Source: Algibacter pacificus
GTDB taxonomy: Bacteria; Bacteroidota; Bacteroidia; Flavobacteriales; Flavobacteriaceae
DNA length: 64,000 nt
Reading direction: 5' to 3'
Assembly (NCBI RefSeq): GCF_008033385.1
Contig: NZ_VOGY01000007.1
Coordinates: 219,195 to 283,194, forward strand
The notes beneath the pieces were generated by a model. The model worked only from the letters and a program-made list of their open reading frames with translations, did no database searches and had not been told where the DNA came from. Shown piece by piece: positions 28,556 to 36,962 of the stretch. Numbering within the stretch: position 1 is the first letter of the stretch; each line of letters opens with the position of its first letter. The position numbers and the translations under genes were made by a program.

Positions 28556-31500
28556 TTATGCTTCGGTTGTATTTCTCACTTTTGTTTGATATTGTACGTT
28601 AGGTTTTGTTCCAACGTGTTCCAACAAGTGATACATACGGTTATCTTCTTTAAGTTTTGCAACTTGACTTTCTTTATCATTGATATCTCCAAATACCATT
28701 GCCCCACTGCTACAAGCTGCCGAACAAGCCGTTTGGAATTCTCCATCCTTAATAACCCGTCCATCGCGTTTAGCATCAAGAATTGTTTTTTGTGTCATTT
28801 GAATACACATTGAACATTTTTCCATAACACCACGAGAACGAACTACAACATCTGGATTTAATACCATACGTCCTAAATCATCATTCATATGATAATCGAA
28901 CTCATCATTACCATTATATAAGAACCAGTTAAAACGACGGACTTTATAAGGGCAGTTATTTGCACAATATCTTGTACCTACACAACGGTTATATGCCATA
29001 TGGTTTTGACCTTGACGACCGTGTGATGTTGCCGCAACTGGACAAACCGTTTCACAAGGAGCGTGATTACAGTGTTGACACATGATTGGTTGGAATGCTA
29101 CTTGAGGATTATCCGAGGCATGTTCCATTTCACCAAATTCGCTTAATGAACTACCTAAACCAGAAATATTTTCTTTCTTTTCGTTGTCTCCTTCAAATGA
29201 TTCTTCAGAAGAATAATATCTATCAATACGTAACCAGTGCATATCTCGACTACGACGTACTTCTGATTTACCAACAACAGGAACATTATTTTCTGCGTGA
29301 CAAGCTATAACACATGCGCCACAACCCGTACAAGCATTTAAATCTATTGATAAGTTAAAATGATGTCCTATAGAACGATCAAACTCATCCCACAAATCTA
29401 CCTTTGGGTCTGTTACCGGAGTTTCTTCATGATTTAAAGAAACAACAGCCATTGGATTCCAAATATCCTTGTCTTTCGTATTAAAAATCTCTAAAGATGT
29501 TTCTTTTATAATATCACCACGCCCCATTAAGGTATTATGCAACTGTACAGAAGCAAATTCATGCTCACCAGCTGCAACTTCTACAGTTACATTTTGAACT
29601 GTATTGAAATTATGGTATAAAGCAAAGGCGTTAACACCGGTTTGCATTTCTTCTTTTAATCCTTTTGTTTTTCCGTAACCAAATGATAAACCTACAGATC
29701 CTTTAGCTTGCCCTGGTTGGATTAAAACAGGTACAGTTAAACTCACACCATTTACAGTAACATTAGCATAACTACCATTTAATGCACCGTTTGCAACGTG
29801 CTTGTTCATTAAACCTAATGCTTCTGCATCAGCGTTAGAAACTGTTAAATAGTTATCCCAAGATGTTCTTGTAATTGGATCTGGAAATTCTTGTAACCAA
29901 GGGTTATTGGCTTGCTGCCCATCTCCCATACCTACTTTGGTATATAATACTAATTCTAAACCATTAGGTTTAGCAGATGATGCAAGCGCACTTGCCGCAT
30001 TACCTACAACAGTTTCGTTTGTTTTTTCTTCAACTTCTACTTCGGTTTCTTCAACACTAGTAGCAATTTCACCAACATATACACCATCGTGTAGTGCTTG
30101 ATTAAAAGAACTACCTCCTAAAATAGTGGTTCCCCAAGTTTCTTTTATATAATCGTGATAAGAAGAATCATTCCCTGTCCACTTTAATAAAGCATCTTGA
30201 AATTGACGCGTATCAAATAGCGGACGTATTGTTGGTTGCATTAAAGAATAATGTCCCTTTTTTATTTCAACATCACCCCAAGATTCTAAATAATGTGGTG
30301 CTGCGCCTATATATTCTGTTTCAGTCGACGTTTCATCTTCCTTTAATGAAAAAGTAATAGATAAATCGACTTTCTTTAACCCTTCTAAAAACTCTGAAGA
30401 ATTTGGTAGGCTATATACCGGATTAACACCGCTCATAATTAAGGCGCTAATTTTTCCAGCTTTCATATCAGCAACTAATTTAGCCACTGCTTTATCACTA
30501 CCTTGTCTTGTTTTTATTGGTGTGCTTGGATCAAATGCTTTACTTTTTATAGCCTCATTTATTTCTAAAGCTACAGTTTGCGCATTCCTATCTTGAATAC
30601 CAGTAACAACAACAGCATTACTTCCAGCATTTTTAATCTGGGTTGCAGCATTTTTAACTGCTTCCTCAATCTTTGCTGGCAAGGTACCAGAAACAGAACC
30701 TCCAACAATATAACTATATAATTTAGCTAACGCTATTTTTTGTTCTGACGGTGTTAACGGTACACGCTTATCTGCATTAGCACCGGTAAGAGACATATTA
30801 GATTCGAACTGAATATGACGAGACATTTTACCATGATTAGGCACTTTGTTTTTCGCATATCCGGAATCGAAACCACCACCTTGCCAATCTCCTAAGAAAT
30901 CTGCACCAACAGAAACGATAGTCATCGCCTTAGAAAAATCGTAGTTTGCTAATCCGCGCTCACCATATTTAGCTTGGTAAGCATCTAGAGCCGCAGATTC
31001 TGATATAGCATCATAAATCACATGATTTACATTACCAAATTTATCTTTAAATTCTGAAATTAATTTACTAGTAGATGGACTAGCAAAAGTTTGCGTTAGC
31101 AAAACAATTCTTTCGTTTGCCGCTGCTAATTCAGATAATTTTTTTGTTGTTTCACTATCAAATGTATCCCAAGAAATAGAGCTTCCTGCTTTTTTAGGGC
31201 CTTGAACTCTTAAACTATCATACAACCCTAAAACAGAAGCATTTACTCTAGCATTAGCACTACCATTGGTAGTAGCCATCACATTATTCTGTATTTTAAT
31301 TGGACGACCTTCACGGGTTTTTACTAAAACACTTGCAAAATCAAAACCATTCGCTATAGTTGTTGCGTAATAATTGGCAACACCTGGAATAATTTCTGTT
31401 GGCTGAACTACATAAGGAATCGCTTTCTTAACCGGTCCCTCACATGCAGCTAAAGAAGCTGCAGCAGTACTAAACCCAACATATTTTAAGAAATCACGAC

Positions 31501-31654
31501 GTGTTGTAGAACTTTCTTCTAATGATTCTTTATTACCTAAAAATTCATCAGTAGGAATCTCAGCTACAAACTCGTTTTGTTTTAGCGTCTCAACAATAGA
31601 GCTATTTTCGTTTAGCTCTTCAACACTTTTCCAGTATTTCTTGTTTGATGACAT
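28556..31654 (-). CDS. actB: Alternative complex III subunit ActB (molybdopterin-like plus Fe-S domains)
   Basis: This 1032-residue periplasmic subunit is a fusion of a molybdopterin-oxidoreductase-like region that lacks the cofactor (ActB1) with a four-cluster iron-sulfur region (ActB2). Near residue 52 a twin-arginine motif, TTRRDFLKYVGFSTAAASL, runs into a lipobox-like AAC, suggesting Tat export and lipidation. The C-terminal third contains CTGCGACVIACHAENNVP, CQHCNHAPCETVCPVAAT, CVGTRYCANNCPYKVRRFNW and CSMCIQMTQ...CSAACSSG, the ligands of one 3Fe-4S and three 4Fe-4S clusters in ACIII. It follows actA by 74 bp across a stem-loop. Confidence 0.97.
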   Translation of the reverse strand: MSSNKKYWKSVEELNENSSIVETLKQNEFVAEIPTDEFLGNKESLEESSTTRRDFLKYVGFSTAAASLAACEGPVKKAIPYVVQPTEIIPGVANYYATTIANGFDFASVLVKTREGRPIKIQNNVMATTNGSANARVNASVLGLYDSLRVQGPKKAGSSISWDTFDSETTKKLSELAAANERIVLLTQTFASPSTSKLISEFKDKFGNVNHVIYDAISESAALDAYQAKYGERGLANYDFSKAMTIVSVGADFLGDWQGGGFDSGYAKNKVPNHGKMSRHIQFESNMSLTGANADKRVPLTPSEQKIALAKLYSYIVGGSVSGTLPAKIEEAVKNAATQIKNAGSNAVVVTGIQDRNAQTVALEINEAIKSKAFDPSTPIKTRQGSDKAVAKLVADMKAGKISALIMSGVNPVYSLPNSSEFLEGLKKVDLSITFSLKEDETSTETEYIGAAPHYLESWGDVEIKKGHYSLMQPTIRPLFDTRQFQDALLKWTGNDSSYHDYIKETWGTTILGGSSFNQALHDGVYVGEIATSVEETEVEVEEKTNETVVGNAASALASSAKPNGLELVLYTKVGMGDGQQANNPWLQEFPDPITRTSWDNYLTVSNADAEALGLMNKHVANGALNGSYANVTVNGVSLTVPVLIQPGQAKGSVGLSFGYGKTKGLKEEMQTGVNAFALYHNFNTVQNVTVEVAAGEHEFASVQLHNTLMGRGDIIKETSLEIFNTKDKDIWNPMAVVSLNHEETPVTDPKVDLWDEFDRSIGHHFNLSIDLNACTGCGACVIACHAENNVPVVGKSEVRRSRDMHWLRIDRYYSSEESFEGDNEKKENISGLGSSLSEFGEMEHASDNPQVAFQPIMCQHCNHAPCETVCPVAATSHGRQGQNHMAYNRCVGTRYCANNCPYKVRRFNWFLYNGNDEFDYHMNDDLGRMVLNPDVVVRSRGVMEKCSMCIQMTQKTILDAKRDGRVIKDGEFQTACSAACSSGAMVFGDINDKESQVAKLKEDNRMYHLLEHVGTKPNVQYQTKVRNTTEA

Positions 31655-31694
31655 ATTATATAATTGAATTACTTCTTAATATTATTATTTAGAG

Positions 31695-31714
31695 TTTTCC
31701 GCCTCCGCGGAAAA
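31695..31714 (-). other. Intercistronic stem-loop between actA and actB
   Basis: TTTTCCGC (31695-31702) and GCGGAAAA (31707-31714) form a perfect 8-bp stem with a CTCC loop (GGAG on the mRNA). It sits 14 bp before the actA stop, reading towards actB. There is no T-run after it on the minus strand, so it is more like an RNA-processing or stability hairpin than a terminator. Confidence 0.6.
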
Positions 31715-31728
31715 GAAAAACTATTCTT

Positions 31729-33069
31729 TTAATAATGACATTTACCACATTCTAGCCCACCCATTTGAGCGGCAGTCAAGTTATCTACACCATATTTTTT
31801 TGATAATTCTTCATGAATTTTAGTATAGTACTCGTTATCTTTCACTTTAACATTTGTGTCTCTATGGCAATTAATACACCACCCCATAGTTAAAGGAGAA
31901 TACTGATAAACCTCTTCCATAGTTTCAACAGGACCATGACATGTTTGACATTCTACCCCTGCCACTGTAACGTGCTGCGAGTGATTAAAGTAAGCGAAGT
32001 CTGGCAAGTTATGAATACGAACCCATTTTACTGGACTAGATTCCCCAGTATATTTTTGTTCAGAATCATCCCATCCTGCCGCAGCATATAACTTTTTAAT
32101 TTCACCATCGTAAAATTCTTTAGAATATTCTGGCGTTGTTTCACCGTTATATTCATATACAGATTTATGACAGTTCATACAAACATTTAAAGAAGGGATA
32201 CCCGATGTTTTACTAACTCTTGCTGAAGAGTGACAATATTTACAATCGATCCCATTATCTCCCGCATGTATTTTATGTGAAAAGTGAATTGGTTGTACGG
32301 GTTGATAACCTTGATCTACGCCTATTTGAGACAAATAACCATAAACAAAATACGCACTAGATAGTAACAAGAAAATAGTTACCACAATTACTAAAAACTG
32401 ATTTTGCACAAAAGCTTTCCAAAGCGGTGTTCTTTTTGAATCTTCAGGTAGTTCTATATTGGAAGCAATAGCATAACGGCGCAATGTTTTGTTTACTAAA
32501 TATAAGCCAGCAGCTAAAAGAATAAATAAAATAGCTAACGCCCCTAATACAATTTCGTTAGAAATACCACCCGTTGCAGCTACAGGCTGTGTGGCAACCG
32601 CTGCACCAGCAGCTGGTGCAGCCGGCGCTTTCTTTTCTTCGGCAGTATATGCTAATATATTACTAATATCATCATCCGACAACTGAGGAAAAGCCGTCAT
32701 TGCTGCCCCACCAAAGTCATTGTAAACCTTGTTTGCGTATGCATCTCCCGACTTTATAAGTCCAGAACTATTACGAATCCATGAATGAATCCAGTCCCGA
32801 TCCAACCCTTGCTCTTCAGACAAACGCGCCTCTACATTACGTAAAGCAGGTCCCGTCATTTTCTTGTCTAGCTGATGACAAGCCGCACAATTGGCATTAA
32901 ATAAAGTTTTTCCTTTTGCTGGATCTCCTTCCTGAGCAGAAAGGACTGTTGTAAACGCTAATAAAATAATTAAGCTGAAACTAAGAGTGTTTTTACTTAA
33001 TATACGGTGAATCACCTGTCTCATATTGTTGGTTAAATTAACTTCTAAACTTTGGTATGATTTTTTCAT
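31729..33069 (-). CDS. actA: Alternative complex III subunit ActA, hexaheme form
   Basis: This protein of about 446 residues is the multiheme cytochrome c of ACIII. It has six CxxCH sites: CAACH in an N-terminal monoheme domain (C61, followed by KMTGPALRNVEARL with the likely Met ligand), then a hydrophobic anchor (IVLGALAILFILLAAGLYLV). A pentaheme domain follows (CKYCH, CMNCH, CQTCH, CINCH, CGKCH). The monoheme domain is an addition to the pentaheme core. ATG at 33069 (MKKSYQSLEVN) is used here; ATG at 33024 (MRQVIHRILSKN) would give a more regular signal peptide (LIILLAFTTVLSAQ). It is first in the respiratory operon. Confidence 0.95.
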   Translation of the reverse strand: MKKSYQSLEVNLTNNMRQVIHRILSKNTLSFSLIILLAFTTVLSAQEGDPAKGKTLFNANCAACHQLDKKMTGPALRNVEARLSEEQGLDRDWIHSWIRNSSGLIKSGDAYANKVYNDFGGAAMTAFPQLSDDDISNILAYTAEEKKAPAAPAAGAAVATQPVAATGGISNEIVLGALAILFILLAAGLYLVNKTLRRYAIASNIELPEDSKRTPLWKAFVQNQFLVIVVTIFLLLSSAYFVYGYLSQIGVDQGYQPVQPIHFSHKIHAGDNGIDCKYCHSSARVSKTSGIPSLNVCMNCHKSVYEYNGETTPEYSKEFYDGEIKKLYAAAGWDDSEQKYTGESSPVKWVRIHNLPDFAYFNHSQHVTVAGVECQTCHGPVETMEEVYQYSPLTMGWCINCHRDTNVKVKDNEYYTKIHEELSKKYGVDNLTAAQMGGLECGKCHY

Positions 33070-33107
33070 TACCAAGTAACGAAAAAAACAGTTAAAAAAT
33101 TCTCTCG

Positions 33108-33115
33108 CAAAAGTA
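33108..33115 (-). promoter_or_regulatory. Putative promoter -7 box of the act-cta operon
   Basis: TACTTTTG on the minus strand matches TAnnTTTG exactly, 39-46 bp before the ATG at 33069. A TTG occurs 24 bp further upstream, close to the accepted range for a -33 element. Confidence 0.5.
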
Positions 33116-33212
33116 ATATTAAAAGTCGATTTTAGAAATCAACCGCATGGATTATTACTAATTTAGAGGAATTCTAAATAAGAAAAAAAGCCAATAATAG
33201 AATTACAACGTA

Positions 33213-33220
33213 TATATTTG
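33213..33220 (+). promoter_or_regulatory. Putative promoter -7 box of the SPOR gene
   Basis: TATATTTG matches TAnnTTTG exactly, 18 bp before the ATG at 33238, giving a very short leader. No TTG is seen at -33. Confidence 0.4.
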
Positions 33221-33237
33221 CATAAAATAATTTAAAA

Positions 33238-33636
33238 ATGAACCTATTGAACCTGAAATTTAAGTTGTTATACTTATCTGGACTAGCATTTACATCAATG
33301 ACATGTTTAGCACAGGAAGGCCATATAGCTTTAAATCAAGACAGGAATATATCTGTTTTGCTAGATTTAAAAAAACAAATGAATAAAAATGAATACGATT
33401 CTAATCGTTATAAAATCCAAATTTATTCAGGAAATCGTGCTACTGCGCAAAAAGCAAAAGCCGATTTTAAGGAAACCTTTAGCAATTGGAATCCAACAAT
33501 AGAGTATGAAACTCCTAATTTTAAAATTTGGGCAGGAAATTTTAGTACCCGTTTAGATGCAGACCGCGCACTAGTAAAAATTAAAAAGAAATTTCCCAGT
33601 GCCTTTATATTTAAACCAAAAAAGGATAAGAATTAG
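33238..33636 (+). CDS. Exported SPOR-domain protein
   Basis: This is a 132-residue protein with a signal peptide (LLYLSGLAFTSMTCLAQEG). A C-terminal SPOR domain (about 58-127) includes RYKIQIYSGNRATAQKAKAD, NFKIWAGNFSTRLDADRAL and KKKFPSAFIFKP. SPOR domains bind denuded peptidoglycan, often at division sites. The Cys in TCLAQ does not fit a lipobox well, so a soluble periplasmic form is likely. It is divergent from the act operon and monocistronic, with a strong terminator behind it. Small periplasmic SPOR proteins are common in flavobacteria; the specific role is unknown. Confidence 0.88.
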   Translation: MNLLNLKFKLLYLSGLAFTSMTCLAQEGHIALNQDRNISVLLDLKKQMNKNEYDSNRYKIQIYSGNRATAQKAKADFKETFSNWNPTIEYETPNFKIWAGNFSTRLDADRALVKIKKKFPSAFIFKPKKDKN

Positions 33637-33642
33637 AATTTA

Positions 33643-33681
33643 AAAAACGCTACAAGTATACTGAATACTTGTAGCTTTTTT
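33643..33681. terminator. Bidirectional terminator after the SPOR gene
   Basis: GCTACAAGTAT (33649-33659) pairs with ATACTTGTAGC (33665-33675), an 11-bp stem followed by TTTTTT and preceded by AAAAAA. It lies between two convergent genes. Confidence 0.9.
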
Positions 33682-33725
33682 ATAAATCCAAGGCTTTTAA
33701 AATTAGAAAGTAGTAACGTTTACTC

Positions 33726-34055
33726 CTAACTCTCTGGAGCTAACTCGACTTCTAACCCTTCCATTTCTGGACCAATTTGTATTTGACATCCTAAACGACT
33801 ATTTTCTTTTACATCAAAGGCTTCCGATAGCATAGCTTCTTCATCATCTCCCATTTCAGGCAATACGGTATCACTTAAAACGTAGCATTGGCAGGATGCA
33901 CACATAGCCATACCCCCACAGACACCAATAGTGCCTTCCGGTGCCAATTCGTAAGAACGTACAACTTCCATTAAATTCATTGCCATATCTGTTGGCGCTA
34001 CAATGTCGTGTGTAACTCCGTCTCTATCTGTAATTTTAATATTTATGTCTTGCAT
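33726..34055 (-). CDS. fdx: 2Fe-2S ferredoxin, adrenodoxin type
   Basis: This 109-residue electron carrier has the adrenodoxin-type cysteine pattern C46-x5-C52-x2-C55 (GVCGGMAMCASCQCYVL) and C90 (SRLGCQIQI). It has the acidic DDEEAMLSEAFDV patch used for partner docking. Such ferredoxins serve Fe-S assembly or cytochrome P450-type reductases. The nearby NifU-like and Mrp genes on the same strand suggest a loose Fe-S grouping, although a gap of about 160 bp with its own -7 box separates them. Confidence 0.93.
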   Translation of the reverse strand: MQDINIKITDRDGVTHDIVAPTDMAMNLMEVVRSYELAPEGTIGVCGGMAMCASCQCYVLSDTVLPEMGDDEEAMLSEAFDVKENSRLGCQIQIGPEMEGLEVELAPES

Positions 34056-34100
34056 GTTTCTTTTTGTAATTCTTTTAGTGGCACGTCATAATTTCTGCCG

Positions 34101-34108
34101 CAAATTTA
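34101..34108 (-). promoter_or_regulatory. Putative ferredoxin -7 promoter box
   Basis: TAAATTTG on the minus strand matches TAnnTTTG exactly, 46-53 bp before the ferredoxin start. No clear -33 TTG is visible. Confidence 0.4.
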
Positions 34109-34213
34109 AGTTTTGTCTCTTTATTTTTACATTAATTTTTAAAAAAATAAAGAACCTTCAAAATTTCTCAAATCGAAGATTCTTTTTATTCAAAAATAAA
34201 ATGATATGAGCCA

Positions 34214-34459
34214 TTACATATCAATATTAACCACCTTTTCAATTTGTGGCACATATTTTTTAATAGTCATTTCTACTCCAGATTTCAATGTCATTTGGTT
34301 AACGGAGCAGCCCACGCAAGCTCCTTTTAACTGTACTTTTACCAAAGTATCATTATCTTCAATAGACAATAATGAAATATCTCCCCCATCACTTTGTAAA
34401 AACGGACGTATTTCTTCTAACGCTTTTTCAACATTTATTTTAACTTCTTCGCTGGTCAT
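34214..34459 (-). CDS. NifU C-terminal-domain (Nfu-like) Fe-S scaffold protein
   Basis: This small protein of about 81 residues matches the NifU C-terminal domain. It has IRPFLQSDGGDISLLSIED and the cluster-binding GACVGCSVNQMTLKSGVE, with C48 and C51. Nfu proteins carry 4Fe-4S clusters to apoproteins. ATG at 34459 is chosen because it gives the family-like start MTSEEVKINVEKALEEIRP; a longer frame would overlap mrp. It is 5 bp after mrp, so the two are clearly an operon and probably work together in Fe-S delivery. Confidence 0.92.
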   Translation of the reverse strand: MTSEEVKINVEKALEEIRPFLQSDGGDISLLSIEDNDTLVKVQLKGACVGCSVNQMTLKSGVEMTIKKYVPQIEKVVNIDM

Positions 34460-34464
34460 AATTC

Positions 34465-35601
34465 TTATTTTTTCACGGCAGAACATCCAGCCATTGTTGT
34501 AATTTTTATTGCTTCGGTAGGAGGTAAATCGTCATTTCTACTCACAACTTCTTCCACAACATTTTGTGTTAATTTCTCAAACGCCCCCTCTAAAGGAGTT
34601 CCTTTCTGCATCGCTGCTGGTCGTCCAACATCTCCCGATTCTCGGATACTTTGCACCAACGGAATTTCACCTAAAAATGGCACTTTTAAATCCTCGGCTA
34701 AATTTTTAGCGCCTTCTTTTCCGAAGATATAATATTTATTATTAGGTAATTCTTCTGGAGAAAAATACGCCATATTTTCAATAATACCTAAAACTGGTAC
34801 ATTTATACTCTCTTGCTGAAACATAGCTACACCTTTTTTAGCATCGGCTAAAGCCACGTTTTGCGGCGTACTCACTACAACCGCTCCGGTTATTGGCAGA
34901 GATTGCATAATACTTAAATGAATATCTCCTGTTCCTGGAGGTAAATCTAAAAGTAAGAAATCTAATTCGCCCCAATGCGCATCAAAAATCATTTGATTTA
35001 ATGCTTTAGCAGCCATTGGCCCTCGCCAAACTACAGCTTGATCGGGTTGCGTGAAAAAACCAATCGATAATATTTTTACTCTGTAATTTTCAACAGGTTT
35101 CATTTTCGATTTCCCATCAACATTAACCGCTAATGGTTTTTGCTCTACCACATCGAACATGATTGGCATAGATGGTCCATAAATATCGGCATCTAAAACA
35201 CCAACATTAAAACCCATTTTGGATAAAGTTACCGCTAAATTTGCCGTTACAGTTGACTTTCCAACACCACCTTTACCAGATGCCACCGCCACTATATTCT
35301 TAATGCCAGGAATTGCTTTTCCTTTTATTACATTTGGTTTTGGTTTAGCCGGCGCATCAACTTTTACATTAACGGTAATTTTAGCTTTTTCGTAAACTTG
35401 CTCGTGAATGGTTTTTAAAATATCCACTTCCGTGCGTTTTTTTGCTTGTAAACTTGGATTATTAATAGTTATATCTACAATAACTTCATCTCCAAAAGTC
35501 ACTACGTTCTTCACTGCACCACTTTCCACCATATTTTGCCCTTCACCAGGTACTGTTATCGTTTCAAGTGCTTTAAGTATGTCTTGTTTATTTAATTTCA
35601 T
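34465..35601 (-). CDS. mrp: Mrp/NBP35-family iron-sulfur carrier ATPase
   Basis: This 378-residue ParA-like P-loop ATPase (ApbC/Mrp) binds and transfers Fe-S clusters. The N-terminal DUF59/MIP18-like domain (about 1-95; ITINNPSLQAKKRTEVDILK) precedes the deviant Walker A VASGKGGVGKSTVTANLAV and GVLDADIYGPSMP. FLLLDLPPGTGDIHLSI is the Walker B region. Family members often carry a CxxC pair for a shared cluster; here I see only a single Cys near the C-terminus (MAGCSAVKK) and no CxxC in that region. It is in an operon with the Nfu-like gene. Confidence 0.94.
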   Translation of the reverse strand: MKLNKQDILKALETITVPGEGQNMVESGAVKNVVTFGDEVIVDITINNPSLQAKKRTEVDILKTIHEQVYEKAKITVNVKVDAPAKPKPNVIKGKAIPGIKNIVAVASGKGGVGKSTVTANLAVTLSKMGFNVGVLDADIYGPSMPIMFDVVEQKPLAVNVDGKSKMKPVENYRVKILSIGFFTQPDQAVVWRGPMAAKALNQMIFDAHWGELDFLLLDLPPGTGDIHLSIMQSLPITGAVVVSTPQNVALADAKKGVAMFQQESINVPVLGIIENMAYFSPEELPNNKYYIFGKEGAKNLAEDLKVPFLGEIPLVQSIRESGDVGRPAAMQKGTPLEGAFEKLTQNVVEEVVSRNDDLPPTEAIKITTMAGCSAVKK

Positions 35602-35627
35602 TGCTTTATTAAGAATAAATCTAAGTA

Positions 35628-35635
35628 CAAAGATA
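35628..35635 (-). promoter_or_regulatory. Putative mrp -7 promoter box
   Basis: TATCTTTG on the minus strand matches TAnnTTTG exactly, 27-34 bp before the mrp start. No obvious -33 TTG is present. Confidence 0.45.
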
Positions 35636-35783
35636 ATTAATTAACCCTATAAATAAGACGTACTAGATTAGAAGTTTTACTTATATGTCCATAAGATTTT
35701 ATTATTCTTTATATATTTTAAAAAATCGCGTAAATTGGCACAATTAATGTTGAATTTTCTCATAACAAATACAACTGGAATTT

Positions 35784-36623
35784 ATGAAACTAAAAACAAT
35801 AGCCATCATTTTTTTACTCATATTTAATTCCATTAGCTATAGCCAAGGTAAAATAAAGCAAGCTGAAGACGACTTAAATGAAGAAAAGTCATCAACTACC
35901 ACCCCGTATACAACTAACCACAAAAACCTTAACAACAGTAACAATTATAGTGACAACTTTCTGTCGGATATTGTTGGCGGTCTATTTATTCAACTTTTTG
36001 CCTACACCGCTTATGGCGTCGCTATTGAAAGTCCTTTTGAAATAAACCACAAAGCCAGTGGTGCTTATCTAACAAAACACCCATATTCAAATACTAATAC
36101 AGGTCATTATTCCTATGATTGGAATGATAATACCGAAATTTTCACCACCACTATTAGTAACCGTTTAGTTTATGAAAGCAATTCTGTTTACGGCAACCAT
36201 TTAAACCTAGATCTGCGGTTTTTAAAACGCATAGAATTAGAGTTGGACTTTTTACAATTATGGGAACAAAACACAAATGTTCCAAGAAATTCACTAGGAA
36301 TTTATACGGCTTTAGTAAAATACAACCGCGTACGCACAGAACGTTTTAATGCCTCTTGGGGGTTGGGAGCTGCCTATGTAGCTGGTAATGTTAATAAACT
36401 CGGATTTACTTACGGATTAAGTGCAGAATTATTTTTCGTTAAACCCTTAAGCTTAGAGTCTAATTTTACTGAGACTTTAGTGAATAGCGAAACCATTAAT
36501 AAATTTAATGGACTATTGAATTACCATAAAAACCAATACAAATACATATTAGGTTACGAACATTTACAAATAGGAAGTGTTCCTTTTTCAAATGTTACAG
36601 CCGGATTCGGTATTTCTTTTTAA
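35784..36623 (+). CDS. Hypothetical outer-membrane beta-barrel protein
   Basis: This 279-residue protein is not recognised by family. It has a signal peptide (IAIIFLLIFNSISYSQG) and a low-complexity Thr/Asn/Ser stretch (about 35-57). Alternating amphipathic strands follow (LDLRFLKRIELELDFLQLW; FNASWGLGAAYVAGNVNKLG; LSAELFFVKPLSLESNF), and it ends NVTAGFGISF with a terminal Phe. This suggests an outer-membrane barrel of about 8-10 strands. One hydrophobic stretch (FLSDIVGGLFIQLFAYTAYG) follows the low-complexity region. It is convergent with the alkyltransferase-like gene, 7 bp apart. Confidence 0.7.
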   Translation: MKLKTIAIIFLLIFNSISYSQGKIKQAEDDLNEEKSSTTTPYTTNHKNLNNSNNYSDNFLSDIVGGLFIQLFAYTAYGVAIESPFEINHKASGAYLTKHPYSNTNTGHYSYDWNDNTEIFTTTISNRLVYESNSVYGNHLNLDLRFLKRIELELDFLQLWEQNTNVPRNSLGIYTALVKYNRVRTERFNASWGLGAAYVAGNVNKLGFTYGLSAELFFVKPLSLESNFTETLVNSETINKFNGLLNYHKNQYKYILGYEHLQIGSVPFSNVTAGFGISF

Positions 36624-36630
36624 TAAGGAC

Positions 36631-36960
36631 TTATAATTCTACGGAAGGATCCCAATACACCGTTTCCAAATCTTGAATTTGATTTTCAATAACCTGAATC
36701 CCTTCACTTTCTAAAAGTTGCTGCATCAGGTTTGTGCCATCAAAATGATGTTTTCCCGTTAGCAACCCTTTTCTATTCACTACCCGATGCGCAGGAATAT
36801 CTTTACCATGCGAACCATTCATGGCATACCCCACCATTCTAGCACTTTTTGCTGCACCTAAATATTTGGCAATTGCGCCATAACTAGTTACGCGACCAAA
36901 AGGAATCTTTTTAGCCACCTGATAAACTTTATCGAAAAAATTAAGCGTTTCTGGTTTCAT
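36631..36960 (-). CDS. Alkyltransferase-like protein (ATL; MGMT fold lacking the acceptor Cys)
   Basis: This 109-residue protein has the DNA-binding domain of O6-alkylguanine-DNA alkyltransferase. It contains IPFGRVTSYGAIAKYLG, SARMVGYAM (R41, the arginine finger position) and IPAHRVVNRKGLLTG. In true transferases the acceptor motif is PCHRV; here the Cys is Ala57. ATL proteins bind O6-alkylguanine without repairing it and hand the lesion to nucleotide excision repair. Most described bacterial ATLs have Trp here, so Ala is a less common variant. It is the last gene of trmB-lysE-atl, 2 bp after the LysE gene. Confidence 0.9.
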   Translation of the reverse strand: MKPETLNFFDKVYQVAKKIPFGRVTSYGAIAKYLGAAKSARMVGYAMNGSHGKDIPAHRVVNRKGLLTGKHHFDGTNLMQQLLESEGIQVIENQIQDLETVYWDPSVEL

Positions 36961-36962
36961 AC

